64,000 nucleotides of DNA from Pseudomonadota bacterium (GTDB lineage: Bacteria; Pseudomonadota; Alphaproteobacteria; Rhodobacterales; Rhodobacteraceae): positions 1-64,000 of the forward strand of contig JAJZVD010000010.1 in the NCBI GenBank assembly GCA_021845805.1. Reading direction: 5' to 3'. The translations under genes and the position numbers were made by a program. Each line of letters begins with the position of its first letter. The stretch's first letter is position 1. Below the pieces are notes generated by a model. That model ran no database searches, was not told the DNA's origin, and worked only from the letters and a program-made list of their open reading frames with translations. Of this stretch, positions 1 to 10,922 are shown in pieces.

Positions 1-2010
1 CTCAGCTACCCCGACGCGCCACGGATCTTCGCGGGCCTCGCACGCGTGATCGTTGACGAGATCCACGCGCTGGCGGAATCGAAGCGGGGCGACCAGTTGA
101 TGCTGTGCCTTGCCCGGCTGCAACGCCTTGCGCCCGGGCTGCGCCGCGTGGGGCTGTCGGCCACGGTCGATGATCCCGCAGCCGTCGCGGGGTTGCTGGC
201 CCCCCATCCCGCGCCCTGCACGATCCTGACCGCCGACCCGGGGCCCGATCCCGACATCGCCATGCTGGAGACCGCCGCCGCCCCTCCCTGGGCCGGGGGG
301 GGCGGGCGCTATGCCATCCCCGAGGTGCTGGAACAGGTGGCCCGCCATCGCACCACGCTGATCTTCCACAACACCCGCGCGCAGGCCGAGATCTTCTTCC
401 ACGAGCTGTGGTTGCAGAACGAGGCCGCGCTGCCCATCGGCATCCATCACGGCAGCCTCTCGCGCGAGCAGCGGGCGCGGGTCGAGGCGGCGATGGCCGC
501 CGGGCAATTGCGCGGGGTGGTCTGCACCGGATCGCTGGACCTTGGCATCGACTGGGGCGACGTGGATCTGGTGATCCAGGTCGGCGCGCCCAAGAACGTG
601 AAACGTCTGGTGCAGCGGATCGGGCGGGCCAACCACCGGTACAACGCGCCGTCGAAGGCGCTGCTGGTGCCCGCGAACCGCTTCGAGGTGGTCGAATGCC
701 GCGCGGCGCTGGAGGCGGTGACGGCGCATGACCTTGATGGCGAGCCGCGCGGGCCCGGGCCCCGCGACGTGCTCTGCCAGCATATCCTGATGACCGCGGC
801 GGCGGGCCCCTTCTCGGCCGACGCGCTTTATGCCGAGGTGACGCGTGCGGGGGCCTATGCCGGTCTGACCCGTCCCGCCTTCGATGCCTGTCTGGATTTC
901 GTGGCCACCGGCGGGTACGCGCTGCGCGCCTATGACCGCTGGCAGCGGCTGATGCAGCGCGACGGGCTCTGGCAGTTGCGTGACCCGCGGGCCGCGGCGC
1001 AGATCCGCATGAACCTGGGCACGATCATCGACACCGAAACCCTGGCCGTCCGGCTGAAGGGGCGGATGGGCCAGCCGCTGGGCGAGATCGAGGAAACCTT
1101 CGCCTCCACCCTGACGCCCGGCGACACGTTCCTGATCGGCGGCGAGGTCGTGCGCTACGAGGGCCTGCGCGAACTGACCGTGGAAGTCAGCCGCAGCCCG
1201 GGCCGGGCACCAAAGGTGGCCGTGTTCAATGGAACAAAATTTGCCACCTCAACCCTGCTGACGCAGCGCATCCTTGACATTTTCCAACAATCCGGCTGGC
1301 CAGAGCTTCCCGCGCATACCGCCGACTGGCTGGCCCGGCAACGCGAGGTCTCGCGCCTGCCCGACCCGGCGCGGCTCTTGCTGGAAAGCTTTCCGCATGA
1401 CGGGCGCGAACATCTCTGCATCTACGGCTTTGCCGGCCGCAATGCGCAGCAGACGCTGGGCCTTCTGCTGACCAAGCGGCTGGAGGATCAGGGCCGCCAC
1501 CCGCTGGGGTTCGTCGCGACCGATTACGCCACGCTGATCTGGGGGCTGGACCCCGTGACCGATGCCACCGGGCTGTTCGACCGCGCGGCGCTGCGGCAGG
1601 GGCTGGAAACCTGGCTTGCCGGGAACGCGGTGATGAAGCGGACCTTCCGCGCTTCGGCCATCATCGCGGGGCTGATCGACCGCAATACCCCCGGCAAGCG
1701 CAAGAGCGGGCGGCAGGCCACGTTTTCCTCGGACATCCTCTACGATACGCTGCGCAGATACGACCCCGGCCACCTGCTCTTGCAGATCACCCACGAAGAG
1801 GCGTTGCGCGGCCTTGTCGATTTCGGCCGGATCGAAGAGATGCTGGACCGGATCGGACCGCGGATCGACCTGGTTCGGCTGGATCGCGTGACGCCGCTGG
1901 CCGCGCCGCTGATGCTGGAGCCGGGGCGCATCCCGGTTGACGGCGCGGGCCGCGGCCGTCTGATGGCGGAAGCGGCGGGCCAGCTTCTGACGGCGGCGGG
2001 GCTGGGCTGA
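1..2010 (+). CDS. Ligase-associated Lhr-type DEXH-box helicase, 5'-truncated
   Basis: C-terminal part of a superfamily 2 DNA helicase of the Lhr family, the type encoded beside a bacterial ATP-dependent DNA ligase, an exonuclease and a phosphoesterase. The reading frame is open from the first base, so the start and Walker A motif lie upstream of the window. Visible are the Walker B box DEIH (bases 55-66), the SAT motif III (about base 157) and the motif VI segment QRIGRANHR (about 616-642), followed by the long Lhr C-terminal region. The pdeM gene follows about 40 bp downstream, the usual partner, which supports the ligase-associated subtype. The expected role is DNA repair in the cytoplasm; the exact substrate is not known from the sequence. 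Confidence 0.9.
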   Translation, partial: LSYPDAPRIFAGLARVIVDEIHALAESKRGDQLMLCLARLQRLAPGLRRVGLSATVDDPAAVAGLLAPHPAPCTILTADPGPDPDIAMLETAAAPPWAGGGGRYAIPEVLEQVARHRTTLIFHNTRAQAEIFFHELWLQNEAALPIGIHHGSLSREQRARVEAAMAAGQLRGVVCTGSLDLGIDWGDVDLVIQVGAPKNVKRLVQRIGRANHRYNAPSKALLVPANRFEVVECRAALEAVTAHDLDGEPRGPGPRDVLCQHILMTAAAGPFSADALYAEVTRAGAYAGLTRPAFDACLDFVATGGYALRAYDRWQRLMQRDGLWQLRDPRAAAQIRMNLGTIIDTETLAVRLKGRMGQPLGEIEETFASTLTPGDTFLIGGEVVRYEGLRELTVEVSRSPGRAPKVAVFNGTKFATSTLLTQRILDIFQQSGWPELPAHTADWLARQREVSRLPDPARLLLESFPHDGREHLCIYGFAGRNAQQTLGLLLTKRLEDQGRHPLGFVATDYATLIWGLDPVTDATGLFDRAALRQGLETWLAGNAVMKRTFRASAIIAGLIDRNTPGKRKSGRQATFSSDILYDTLRRYDPGHLLLQITHEEALRGLVDFGRIEEMLDRIGPRIDLVRLDRVTPLAAPLMLEPGRIPVDGAGRGRLMAEAAGQLLTAAGLG

Positions 2011-2049
2011 CCCCTTGCCTTCCGTCGCGCGCTGCGGCACGAACGGACC

Positions 2050-2733
2050 ATGAACGGGCATTCCTTCACCTTGCAGGGCGCGGCGCTGGTGGCGTTGCCC
2101 ACCGGCGCGCTCTGGTGGCCGTCCGAGGCGGCGCTCGCCGTTTCAGACCTGCACCTTGGCCGGTCCGAACGTTATGCCCGCCGGGGCGGTGCCCTGCTGC
2201 CCCCCTATGAAACGCAGGACACGCTGCACCGGCTGGATGCCGACATCCAGGCGACCGGGGCGCGCACGGTGCTGTGCCTTGGCGACAGTTTCGACGATCT
2301 CGCCGCAGCCGATGCCCTGCACGAGACCGCACGCCTCTGGCTGGCCCGGCTGATGGCCGGGCGTCGGTGGCTTTGGGTGGAAGGCAACCACGACCCCGGG
2401 CCGATCGACCTGCCGGGCAGCCATCTTGCGGTTGCGCGGCTAGGGCCGCTCACCTTCCGCCACATTGCCATGCCTGACGAAACTGGCGAGATTTCGGGCC
2501 ATTACCACCCGAAGTTCACGCTCTCCGCGCGGGGGCACAGGGTCACGCGCCCCTGTTTCCTGATCGACTCGGCGCGGGTCATCCTGCCCGCCTATGGCAC
2601 CTATACCGGCGGCCTGTCTTCGGCAGACCCCGCGCTGCTCAGCCTGATCGGCCGGGACGGGATCGCGGTGCTGACCGGCGCGCCTTCCGTCGCCGTGCCC
2701 CTGTCGCCCCAGCGCGCCACGACCGCATCCTGA
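2050..2733 (+). CDS. pdeM: Ligase-associated metallophosphoesterase PdeM
   Basis: Calcineurin-type phosphoesterase of 227 residues, the small nuclease/phosphatase of the ligase-associated repair gene set. All metal-binding motifs of the family are present: D33-x-H35, GD at 78-79, GNHD at 112-115 and GHxH at 150-153. It follows the Lhr-type helicase in the same direction and is probably co-transcribed. The last ~130 bp overlap the 3' end of the convergent LytTR gene, so the final ~44 codons are read on both strands. Its substrate in vivo cannot be inferred beyond a phosphodiester or phosphomonoester. Confidence 0.9.
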   Translation: MNGHSFTLQGAALVALPTGALWWPSEAALAVSDLHLGRSERYARRGGALLPPYETQDTLHRLDADIQATGARTVLCLGDSFDDLAAADALHETARLWLARLMAGRRWLWVEGNHDPGPIDLPGSHLAVARLGPLTFRHIAMPDETGEISGHYHPKFTLSARGHRVTRPCFLIDSARVILPAYGTYTGGLSSADPALLSLIGRDGIAVLTGAPSVAVPLSPQRATTAS

Positions 2734-3533
2734 TAGCTCCGGCTTACCGGCACCTCGCGCCCGCCGGGCAGCACCAGGAACATCCGGCCCTGACGGCGCT
2801 CCAACTGACGGACGGCCGAATCGGCCACCCAGTGCGACCGGTGGACCTGCATTCCCGCCACGCCATCCAGTTCGGCAATCGCGTCCGCAAAGCGCATCAG
2901 GACGCTGGCCTGCCCCGCGACCGTCGTCACCACGATGTAGTGATCGCGCACCGAGACCGAGATCAGCGGGGCCCGCACCGCAACGGGCAACCGCGCGAAA
3001 AGCCGCGGCGGCGACGGGGGCAAGGGGATGTCGCGCGGCGGCGTCGCCTCTGGCGGAGGCAGTGGCGTGACGCGGATCAGCCGCCAGATCGCCGTTTCGG
3101 TGATCGACGCGAGGAACACGGCGATCCACAGCACGCCGCCCGAAACCGCCACGGCCAGCCCGCGGCGCTCCAGCGCGGCGGTCAGCAGATAGACGATCGG
3201 CGCATAGAGGCTGGCAAACACGGCCGAGGTGATGGCCGCGCGGGGCCAGACGCCAAGCCCGCCCAGGAAGGGCCGCATGAGGCGCCGACACAGCGCCCCA
3301 ACCAGCGGCCCCCCGGCCAGAAGCACGGTCCAGTACCCCAGTCGCAGCGGCGCCGCCATTGTCGCAAATGTGCCAAGCGGGCCGGTGATGCCGACCAGGG
3401 CCGAGACGATCAACCACAGAGAGGTCGCGCGCGGCGAAAAGATCTTCCGCAGTCCTTTTTCAAGTTCCACAAACCGCACTGGCCATACTCTTACTCGCCG
3501 CAGGACATTGCCTGCAGATACCAACGCGGCCAC
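2601..3533 (-). CDS. Membrane-anchored LytTR-type DNA-binding regulator
   Basis: A 310-residue protein with about four hydrophobic helices (roughly residues 38-60, 66-84, 98-120 and 126-146), a Pro-rich linker (155-180), and a LytTR DNA-binding domain (about 189-275). The LytTR family pattern is visible: a beta-strand block around VSVRDHYIVV, a helix around FADAIAEL, and the terminal VSRSY. No receiver domain or kinase is present or adjacent, so it looks like a one-component regulator sensing at the membrane; this is inference. About 35 residues follow the LytTR domain and are encoded antisense to the end of pdeM. The start is uncertain: the annotated GTG has no clear ribosome-binding site, and in-frame TTG and GTG codons lie 3 and 18 codons further in. 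Confidence 0.8.
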   Translation of the reverse strand: MAALVSAGNVLRRVRVWPVRFVELEKGLRKIFSPRATSLWLIVSALVGITGPLGTFATMAAPLRLGYWTVLLAGGPLVGALCRRLMRPFLGGLGVWPRAAITSAVFASLYAPIVYLLTAALERRGLAVAVSGGVLWIAVFLASITETAIWRLIRVTPLPPPEATPPRDIPLPPSPPRLFARLPVAVRAPLISVSVRDHYIVVTTVAGQASVLMRFADAIAELDGVAGMQVHRSHWVADSAVRQLERRQGRMFLVLPGGREVPVSRSYQDAVVARWGDRGTATEGAPVSTAIPSRPIRLSSAGSAEDRPPV

Positions 3534-3573
3534 GCGCGAACAAGCAGAAACTATACTTTAGGACAGGTGTCGA

Positions 3574-4464
3574 TCAGGCCGTCAGGCCCTCTGGTTCGGG
3601 CAGTCCGTTCGCCCGGCAGCAGGCCGTCAGCGTGTTGGCCAGAAGGCAGGCAATCGTCATCGGCCCGACCCCGCCCGGAACCGGCGTAATGGCGCCCGCG
3701 ACCGCCGCCGCCGAGACGAAATCGACATCGCCGACCAGCTTCGTCTTGCCGTCACGCTCGATCCGGTTGATGCCCACGTCGATCACCGTCGCCCCCGGCT
3801 TCACCCAATCGCCCTTCACCATCTCGGGGCGGCCGACTGCGGCCACCAGGATGTCGGCGGTACGGCAGACGGCGGGCAGGTCCTGCGTGCGTGAATGCGC
3901 GATCGTCACCGTGCAGCTGTCGCCCAGCAGCAGTTGCGCCATCGGTTTGCCCACGATGTTCGACCGCCCGACAACCACGGCGGTCTTGCCCGACAGGCTT
4001 CCCAGATGGTCGCGCAGCAGCATCAGGCAGCCCAGCGGGGTGCAGGGCACCATGGCCTTCTGTCCGGTTCCCAGCAGGCCGACGTTCGAAATGTGAAAGC
4101 CGTCGACATCCTTCGCCGGGTCGATCGTGTTGATGACCAGATCCGAATCCAGATGAGGAGGCAGCGGCAACTGCACGAGGATGCCGTGAACCTTCGGATC
4201 GGCATTCAACTGCTTCACCAGCGCGACAAGATCGGCTTCGGATGTCTCGGCTGGCAGCTTATGTTCGAAACTTGCCATGCCCGCTTCGAGCGTCTGCTTG
4301 CCTTTCGACCGCACATAGACCTGGCTCGCGGGGTCTTCGCCCACCAGAACCACCGCAAGGCCGGGCGTGACGCCGTGCCCGGCCTTCAGCCGCGCCACAT
4401 GGTCGGCCACCTGGGCCCGCACCGTTTCGGCAAAGGCCTTTCCGTCGATGATCGTCGCGCTCAT
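3574..4464 (-). CDS. folD: Bifunctional methylene-THF dehydrogenase / methenyl-THF cyclohydrolase
   Basis: Canonical FolD, 296 residues. It interconverts 5,10-methylene-THF, 5,10-methenyl-THF and 10-formyl-THF with NADP(H) in the cytoplasm. The catalytic set of the E. coli enzyme is intact at the same numbers: Y50, K54, Q98 and D121 (in KDVDGFH). The cofactor loop reads GRSNIVGKP, and the [10 protein letters not shown] signature is near the C terminus. The ATG chosen gives the family's usual N terminus (MSATIIDGK); a longer reading has no support. It is the last gene of fhs-folD2-folD, 13 bp behind folD2, so co-transcription is likely. Compare the divergent paralogue upstream. Confidence 0.96.
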   Translation of the reverse strand: MSATIIDGKAFAETVRAQVADHVARLKAGHGVTPGLAVVLVGEDPASQVYVRSKGKQTLEAGMASFEHKLPAETSEADLVALVKQLNADPKVHGILVQLPLPPHLDSDLVINTIDPAKDVDGFHISNVGLLGTGQKAMVPCTPLGCLMLLRDHLGSLSGKTAVVVGRSNIVGKPMAQLLLGDSCTVTIAHSRTQDLPAVCRTADILVAAVGRPEMVKGDWVKPGATVIDVGINRIERDGKTKLVGDVDFVSAAAVAGAITPVPGGVGPMTIACLLANTLTACCRANGLPEPEGLTA

Positions 4465-4477
4465 CCTTCCCCCCCCC

Positions 4478-5359
4478 TCATTCGGCAGCGGCCGCAAAGG
4501 CGCGCCGGTAATGGTCCATCTGCATCCGGGTGGCCAGCACCGCATTCTTCATCAGCACCGACACCGTGACCGGGCCGACCCCGCCCGGAACCGGCGTGAT
4601 CCAGCCCGCCACCTCGGCGCAGCTTTCGAACTCTGCATCGCCGACAGTCCGCCCATCAACCCGGTTGATGCCGATGTCGATCAATGCCGCGCCGGGCTTC
4701 AGCATCTCGCCCGTCACCAGTCCGGGTTTGCCGACCGCCACGAACACCGCATCGGCCCGGCGCGAATGCATCGCCACCTGCCGCGTCAGGTGGTGGCACA
4801 CGGTCACCGTGGCCCCCAGCCCCATCATCAGGAAGGCGATGGGCTTTCCGACGATCTCGGAATGCCCGATCACCGTCACGTCCAGCCCTTCCACCTTCAG
4901 CGGCAGGCTCTTAAGGATTTCCACCGCCGCCACCGCCGTGCAGGGGCCAAGCGCCAGATCGTTGTAGACGATGTTGCCGATCGAGGCGGGGTGCATCCCC
5001 TCCACGTCCTTCAGCGGGTGCACCGCCCGTTGCAGCGCCTTGACCGGGATATGCGGCGGCAGCGGACGCTGGATGATGATGCCGTTCACCCGCGGGTCGG
5101 CGTTCAACCCGGCCAGCACTCCGGTCAGTTGTTCCAGCGAGATCGCGGCCGGGTAGTTGCGCGCCTCGAACTCCACCCCGGCCGCCGCGGCCTGTCGGCT
5201 CTGGTTGCGAACGTAAAGCTCGGCTGCGGCCACATCGCCCACCGAAACCGAGACCAGCCGCGGGGCCCAGCCCACATCTGCCAGCGCGCGCGCCTCGGCG
5301 GCGGTCTGGGCCAGAAAGCGCCCGGCGATCGCCTTGCCGTCAATGATGGTCGCCGTCAT
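4478..5359 (-). CDS. Divergent FolD paralogue lacking the catalytic Lys
   Basis: FolD-family protein of 293 residues between fhs and the canonical folD. Fold signatures are kept: N-terminal TATIIDGK, a YVR segment at 49-51, IQRPLPPH at 96-103, the Rossmann loop GHSEIVGKP and a PVPGGVGP signature. Two of the key catalytic positions differ from FolD: the Lys54 equivalent is Gln53 and the Asp121 equivalent is Glu120, while Gln98 is kept as Gln97. Work on FolD/MTHFD enzymes ties the Lys to cyclohydrolase activity, so this protein may be a dehydrogenase only, may use another folate or cofactor, or may be regulatory. The ATG is preceded by AGGAGA. Calling it a plain bifunctional FolD would be unsafe. 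Confidence 0.85.
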   Translation of the reverse strand: MTATIIDGKAIAGRFLAQTAAEARALADVGWAPRLVSVSVGDVAAAELYVRNQSRQAAAAGVEFEARNYPAAISLEQLTGVLAGLNADPRVNGIIIQRPLPPHIPVKALQRAVHPLKDVEGMHPASIGNIVYNDLALGPCTAVAAVEILKSLPLKVEGLDVTVIGHSEIVGKPIAFLMMGLGATVTVCHHLTRQVAMHSRRADAVFVAVGKPGLVTGEMLKPGAALIDIGINRVDGRTVGDAEFESCAEVAGWITPVPGGVGPVTVSVLMKNAVLATRMQMDHYRRAFAAAAE

Positions 5360-5519
5360 GCCTGCCCGTCTCCTGCCGGGGAAGAAGCCCCCGAAACCGC
5401 TTTCGCGCGGAGGCGGGGCCGAAGGCCTGGCCCTTGCCCCTCGACTGCCGCGCGCATCCGCACCAGGAACACCCGCGCCCGGGCGGGCATCCCCGCGCCG
5501 GGTCTGACCCAGAAACGGC

Positions 5520-5547
5520 GGGGCCGCAACCCGTCGGCCGCGGCCCC
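5520..5547 (-). terminator. Possible terminator or hairpin after fhs
   Basis: Inverted repeat GGGGCCGC with a 12-nt loop and GCGGCCCC, about 10 bp beyond the fhs stop in the direction of transcription. The following T run is short (GTTTCT), so termination may be partial. The fhs-folD2 gap is about 196 bp and folD2 may therefore also have its own promoter. Confidence 0.4.
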
Positions 5548-5555
5548 CCGGACGA

Positions 5556-7232
5556 TCAGAACAGGCCCTCGACAAAGCCCTGGTCGTTCAGGCGGATCAC
5601 CTCGGCCGAGGGCACCTTGGGCAGGCCCGGCATGGTCATGATCTCACCGCAGATCACAACGATGAACCCGGCCCCGGCCGACAGCCGCACCTCGCGCACC
5701 GGCACGGTGTGGCCCGTGGGGGCGCCGCGCAGGTTCGGGTCGGTGGTAAAGCTGTACTGCGTCTTGGCCATGCAGATCGGCAGGTGGCCATAGCCCGCGG
5801 CCTCCCAGGCCTTGAGTTGGTCGCGGATCGACTTGTCGGCGATCACGGCATCGGCGTGGTAGATCCGCTTGGCGATGGTCTCGATCTTCTGGAACAGCGG
5901 CATCTCGTCAGGGTAAAGCGGCGAGAAGTTCGCGGTGCCGCCTTCGGCCAGCGCCACGACCTTGCGCGCCAGATCCTCGATCCCTTCCGATCCCTTGGCC
6001 CAGTGCTTGCACAGGATCGCTTCGGCGCCCTGCTGGGCAACGTAATCCTTCACCGCCTGGATCTCGGCATCCGTGTCGCTGTAGAAGTGGTTGATCGCCA
6101 CCACGACCGGCACGCCAAAGCTCTTCACGTTGGCGATGTGGCGGCCAAGGTTGGGGCAGCCCTTCTTGATCGCCTCGACATTCTCGGCCCCCAGATCCGC
6201 CTTGGCCACGCCGCCGTTCATCTTCATCGCGCGGCAGGTGGCCACGATCACCGCGGCAGAGGGTTGCAGCCCCGCCTTGCGGCACTTGATGTCGAAGAAC
6301 TTCTCGGCGCCCAGGTCGGCCCCGAAGCCCGCCTCGGTCACCACATATTCGCCCAGCCGCAGCGCGGTGTTGGTGGCGATGACAGAGTTGCAGCCATGCG
6401 CGATGTTCGCGAAGGGCCCGCCGTGCACGAAGGCGGGGTTGTTTTCCAGCGTCTGCACCAGGTTCGGCTGCATCGCGTCCTTCAGAAGCACGGTCATCGC
6501 GCCATCGGCCTTGATGTCGCGGCAATAGATCGGCGTCTTGTCGCGGGTATAGGCCACCACGATGTCGCCCAGCCGCTTTTGCAGATCTTCAAGGTCGTTC
6601 GAGAGGCACAGAATCGCCATGACCTCGGAGGCCACGGTGATGTCGAACCCGGTCTGGCGCGGGAAGCCGTTCGACACGCCGCCAAGGCTGACCACGATGT
6701 CGCGCAGCGCGCGGTCGTTCATGTCCATTACCCGGCGCCAGACCACCCGGCGTTCGTCGATGCCCAGTTCGTTGCCCCAGTAGATGTGGTTGTCGATCAT
6801 CGCCGACAGCAGGTTGTGGGCCGAGGTGATCGCGTGGAAGTCGCCGGTGAAGTGGAGGTTCATCTCCTCCATCGGCACCACCTGGGCCATGCCGCCGCCC
6901 GCGGCCCCGCCCTTCATCCCGAAGTTCGGGCCAAGGCTGGCTTCGCGGATGCAGATGACCGCCTTCTTGCCGATCCGGTTCAGCCCGTCGCCCAGACCCA
7001 CCGTCGTCGTCGTCTTGCCTTCGCCTGCGGGTGTCGGGTTGATCGCCGTCACCAGGATCAGCTTGCCCTTGGGCTTGTCGGCCAGCGACTTGATGAAATC
7101 CTGGCTGACCTTGGCCTTGTCATGGCCGTAAGGCAGCAGATGTTCCGTCGGGATGCCAAGCTTGGTGCCGATCTCCTGGATCGGTTTCTTCTTCGCTTCG
7201 CGGGCGATTTCGATATCGGTCTTCACGGCCAT
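5556..7232 (-). CDS. fhs: Formate-tetrahydrofolate ligase
   Basis: Formyl-THF synthetase of 558 residues, the usual family length. It joins formate to THF using ATP, or runs in reverse to release formate, in the cytoplasm. The N-terminal part holds the P-loop segment [14 protein letters not shown], followed by typical FTHFS blocks such as GGAAGGG and the FTGDFHAIT region. The start is the ATG giving [10 protein letters not shown], preceded by a purine-rich GGGAGAGG; the upstream in-frame extension has no family similarity. It leads the fhs-folD2-folD cluster. In Rhodobacteraceae this pathway oxidises or assimilates C1 units from methylated compounds such as glycine betaine derivatives. Confidence 0.96.
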   Translation of the reverse strand: MAVKTDIEIAREAKKKPIQEIGTKLGIPTEHLLPYGHDKAKVSQDFIKSLADKPKGKLILVTAINPTPAGEGKTTTTVGLGDGLNRIGKKAVICIREASLGPNFGMKGGAAGGGMAQVVPMEEMNLHFTGDFHAITSAHNLLSAMIDNHIYWGNELGIDERRVVWRRVMDMNDRALRDIVVSLGGVSNGFPRQTGFDITVASEVMAILCLSNDLEDLQKRLGDIVVAYTRDKTPIYCRDIKADGAMTVLLKDAMQPNLVQTLENNPAFVHGGPFANIAHGCNSVIATNTALRLGEYVVTEAGFGADLGAEKFFDIKCRKAGLQPSAAVIVATCRAMKMNGGVAKADLGAENVEAIKKGCPNLGRHIANVKSFGVPVVVAINHFYSDTDAEIQAVKDYVAQQGAEAILCKHWAKGSEGIEDLARKVVALAEGGTANFSPLYPDEMPLFQKIETIAKRIYHADAVIADKSIRDQLKAWEAAGYGHLPICMAKTQYSFTTDPNLRGAPTGHTVPVREVRLSAGAGFIVVICGEIMTMPGLPKVPSAEVIRLNDQGFVEGLF

Positions 7233-7346
7233 CTGTTGCCTCTCCCATTGGGCTGCAGGGTCAGCACCCCTTGCCCCGGTGATACCGGCTGGGATGGCGC
7301 GGGGAAGCGGCGATTCCGACCCGTTCCGCGCCAAATTCGCCAGCTA

Positions 7347-7366
7347 CGGTTTCCGATGGGAAACCG
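7347..7366. repeat. Perfect 20-bp inverted repeat upstream of fhs
   Basis: CGGTTTCC and GGAAACCG around a 4-bp centre (GATG), a perfect 8+8 dyad. It lies about 115 bp upstream of the fhs start and about 40 bp downstream of the MOSC gene stop, both on the minus strand. There is no T run, so an operator is as likely as a terminator. Confidence 0.6.
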
Positions 7367-7404
7367 GCGGCGCGGCTAGACGAAAAATGCCAGGGGTGAA
7401 ATAT

Positions 7405-8013
7405 TCATTCCGCCCGCCCCGCCCGCGCCACCGAAAGCGCGGCCCAGACCGGCTGATCGGGGATATGCAGCACCAGCCGGTCGCCGAGGCGCAGCATGCC
7501 TTCGCGCTCGACCCAGGCGGTGATGCCTCGCCGTCCGGCGGCCGCGGCCTTGAACGCCTTGCCAAAGCCGGGGCGGGCGGCCTCGATCACCCGGGCGGGC
7601 AGCGTGCAGGGGCGGTTTTCCATGTCGACCACCAGCGTCGCGCCATCGGGGCCCTGCAACCGGCTGGAGGGCGGAAGGTGGCTGAAATCCGGCACCCCCT
7701 CGACCACCATCGAGGCGCCAAGCCACGCGGGGTCCAGCGCATCGACCCCCATCTTCGCGGCGATGGCGGCCATGTCCTCGACCGACAGGATCGACAGTTG
7801 GCGCACGTTGCGGATCGGCGTGCCGCGCGGATGCTGGGCCGACACCCGGCTGCAGGCGGGGCGGGTCAGCCCGGCATGGGCCTCGCCCTCGGGTCCGGCA
7901 AAGGTCAGCCGCAACGCCTCGCAGGGGGCGGCGGCCAGGGCCGCATCCCGGTCGGCCACGCGGCCAAGCCAGGTGATCGTGGCGCCGAAGGCGGTCGGCA
8001 TCAAGGCGGGCAT
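7405..8013 (-). CDS. MOSC-domain protein
   Basis: A 202-residue protein of the MOSC family (molybdenum cofactor sulfurase C-terminal domain), whose members bind sulfur or Moco through a conserved Cys; some serve reductive detoxification. Visible are the central Cys in the segment LTRPACSRV, the pattern IRNVRQLSILS, and the strand-rich C terminus GDRLVLHIPDQP. The ATG overlaps the stop of the upstream methyltransferase (TGATG), which decides the start and suggests translational coupling. The substrate is unknown. Confidence 0.85.
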   Translation of the reverse strand: MPALMPTAFGATITWLGRVADRDAALAAAPCEALRLTFAGPEGEAHAGLTRPACSRVSAQHPRGTPIRNVRQLSILSVEDMAAIAAKMGVDALDPAWLGASMVVEGVPDFSHLPPSSRLQGPDGATLVVDMENRPCTLPARVIEAARPGFGKAFKAAAAGRRGITAWVEREGMLRLGDRLVLHIPDQPVWAALSVARAGRAE

Positions 8014-8795
8014 CACGCAACCTCCACGGTGAAGAAGCAGCGGCGGAACGGGAACAGCGCGCCCCCGTCCGGCAACAGCGGATAGGCCACGGCCAGCGCC
8101 TCGTCATAGGCGGCGACAAAGGCCGCGTGTTCGGCAGGGCTCATCCTGCCGACGAAGGGCCGCATCGAGGTGGACTCGGTGAACCTGCGCACCGGGTGGC
8201 CATCGTCGGACGGGTCGAGCCGCTGGATGTATTCCGTTTCCCAGGCCGTCACCCGGCCCAGCGGCGACAGCATCCGCCAATAGGTCTCGGCGGGCTGCAC
8301 CGGCGGCTGCCAGGCGGAAAAATCGAACCGGTCGGGAAAGAGCGAGGCCGCGATATCCCGCAGGAACCGGTGTGACGGGGCCGCGGTCTGCCGCGGCATC
8401 TGCACCGCCAGCGTACCGGTCGGCGCAAGGAAACCCACCAGCCGCGGCAGCAGGGTCGCATGATCGTCCAGCCAGTGCAGCGCCGCGTTGGAAAAGATCA
8501 GCGCAGGGGGCGCGGCAGGCTGCCAGACGGCGATATCGGACTGTTGCAGCCGGGCATAGGCGCCGGTTTCCGCGGCCTTGGCCAGCATCGCGGGCGAACT
8601 GTCCACGCCGACCACCGCGCGCTCCTCTGCCCGCCGGGCCAGCGCAGGCCCCACCGGGCCGTTGCCGCAGCCCAGGTCGATCACATCGCCCGCGGGCAGG
8701 TCGCCCACCTGCGCCAGCAGGTCGAGCGCCGGGCGCAGGCGCAGGTCGGCAAACCGCGCATAGCGTTCGGGGCTCCAGTCGGATGCGGCGGGCAT
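8013..8795 (-). CDS. tam: Trans-aconitate 2-methyltransferase-like SAM methyltransferase
   Basis: Class I SAM-dependent methyltransferase of 260 residues. The N-terminal WSPERYARFADLRLRPALDLL block and motif I DLGCGNGPVG are typical of Tam, which methylates trans-aconitate to relieve aconitase inhibition. FSNAALHW corresponds to the post-II region. The ATG giving MPAASDW is chosen because it matches the Tam N terminus. It is followed directly by the MOSC gene with overlapping stop and start. The specific substrate is inferred from family resemblance only. Confidence 0.82.
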   Translation of the reverse strand: MPAASDWSPERYARFADLRLRPALDLLAQVGDLPAGDVIDLGCGNGPVGPALARRAEERAVVGVDSSPAMLAKAAETGAYARLQQSDIAVWQPAAPPALIFSNAALHWLDDHATLLPRLVGFLAPTGTLAVQMPRQTAAPSHRFLRDIAASLFPDRFDFSAWQPPVQPAETYWRMLSPLGRVTAWETEYIQRLDPSDDGHPVRRFTESTSMRPFVGRMSPAEHAAFVAAYDEALAVAYPLLPDGGALFPFRRCFFTVEVA

Positions 8796-8864
8796 GGCGG
8801 CTCCTGTCGTTGGGCGGGCCCAGTATCGCAGGGCGCGCGGCGGGGTCAACGCGGCCCGGCATGC

Positions 8865-8891
8865 AAAAGGCCCCGGAACCGGTCCGGGGCC
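8865..8891 (-). terminator. Intrinsic terminator of ftsH
   Basis: Read on the minus strand, the stem GGCCCCGG / CCGGGGCC with a short loop is followed at once by TTTT. It lies about 25 bp beyond the ftsH stop and ends the tol-pal-tilS-ftsH gene block. Confidence 0.8.
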
Positions 8892-8914
8892 CGTCTGCAA
8901 CGCTCTTGCCGCGC

Positions 8915-10828
<1,914 letters not shown>

Positions 10829-10894
10829 AGGGGACCTCCTTCAGAGCGGCGCGCAGAGCCTGCACGACTGGCGCCACCAAATCCTTTGTCCCTT

Positions 10895-10922
10895 AAGATA
10901 GAGATTCATCGGGGGGGTTCAA
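10895..10922 (-). promoter_or_regulatory. Candidate sigma-70 promoter of ftsH
   Basis: On the minus strand, TTGAAC and TATCTT are separated by 16 bp. The -35 box overlaps the tilS stop codon, leaving a leader of about 60 nt before ftsH. Confidence 0.45.

Noticed and set aside
7233-7346. ZTP (pfl) riboswitch before the fhs-folD operon
   Set aside because: These genes are classic ZTP riboswitch targets, but I could not find the conserved CCGCCUGGGCA segment or its pseudoknot partner in the leader.
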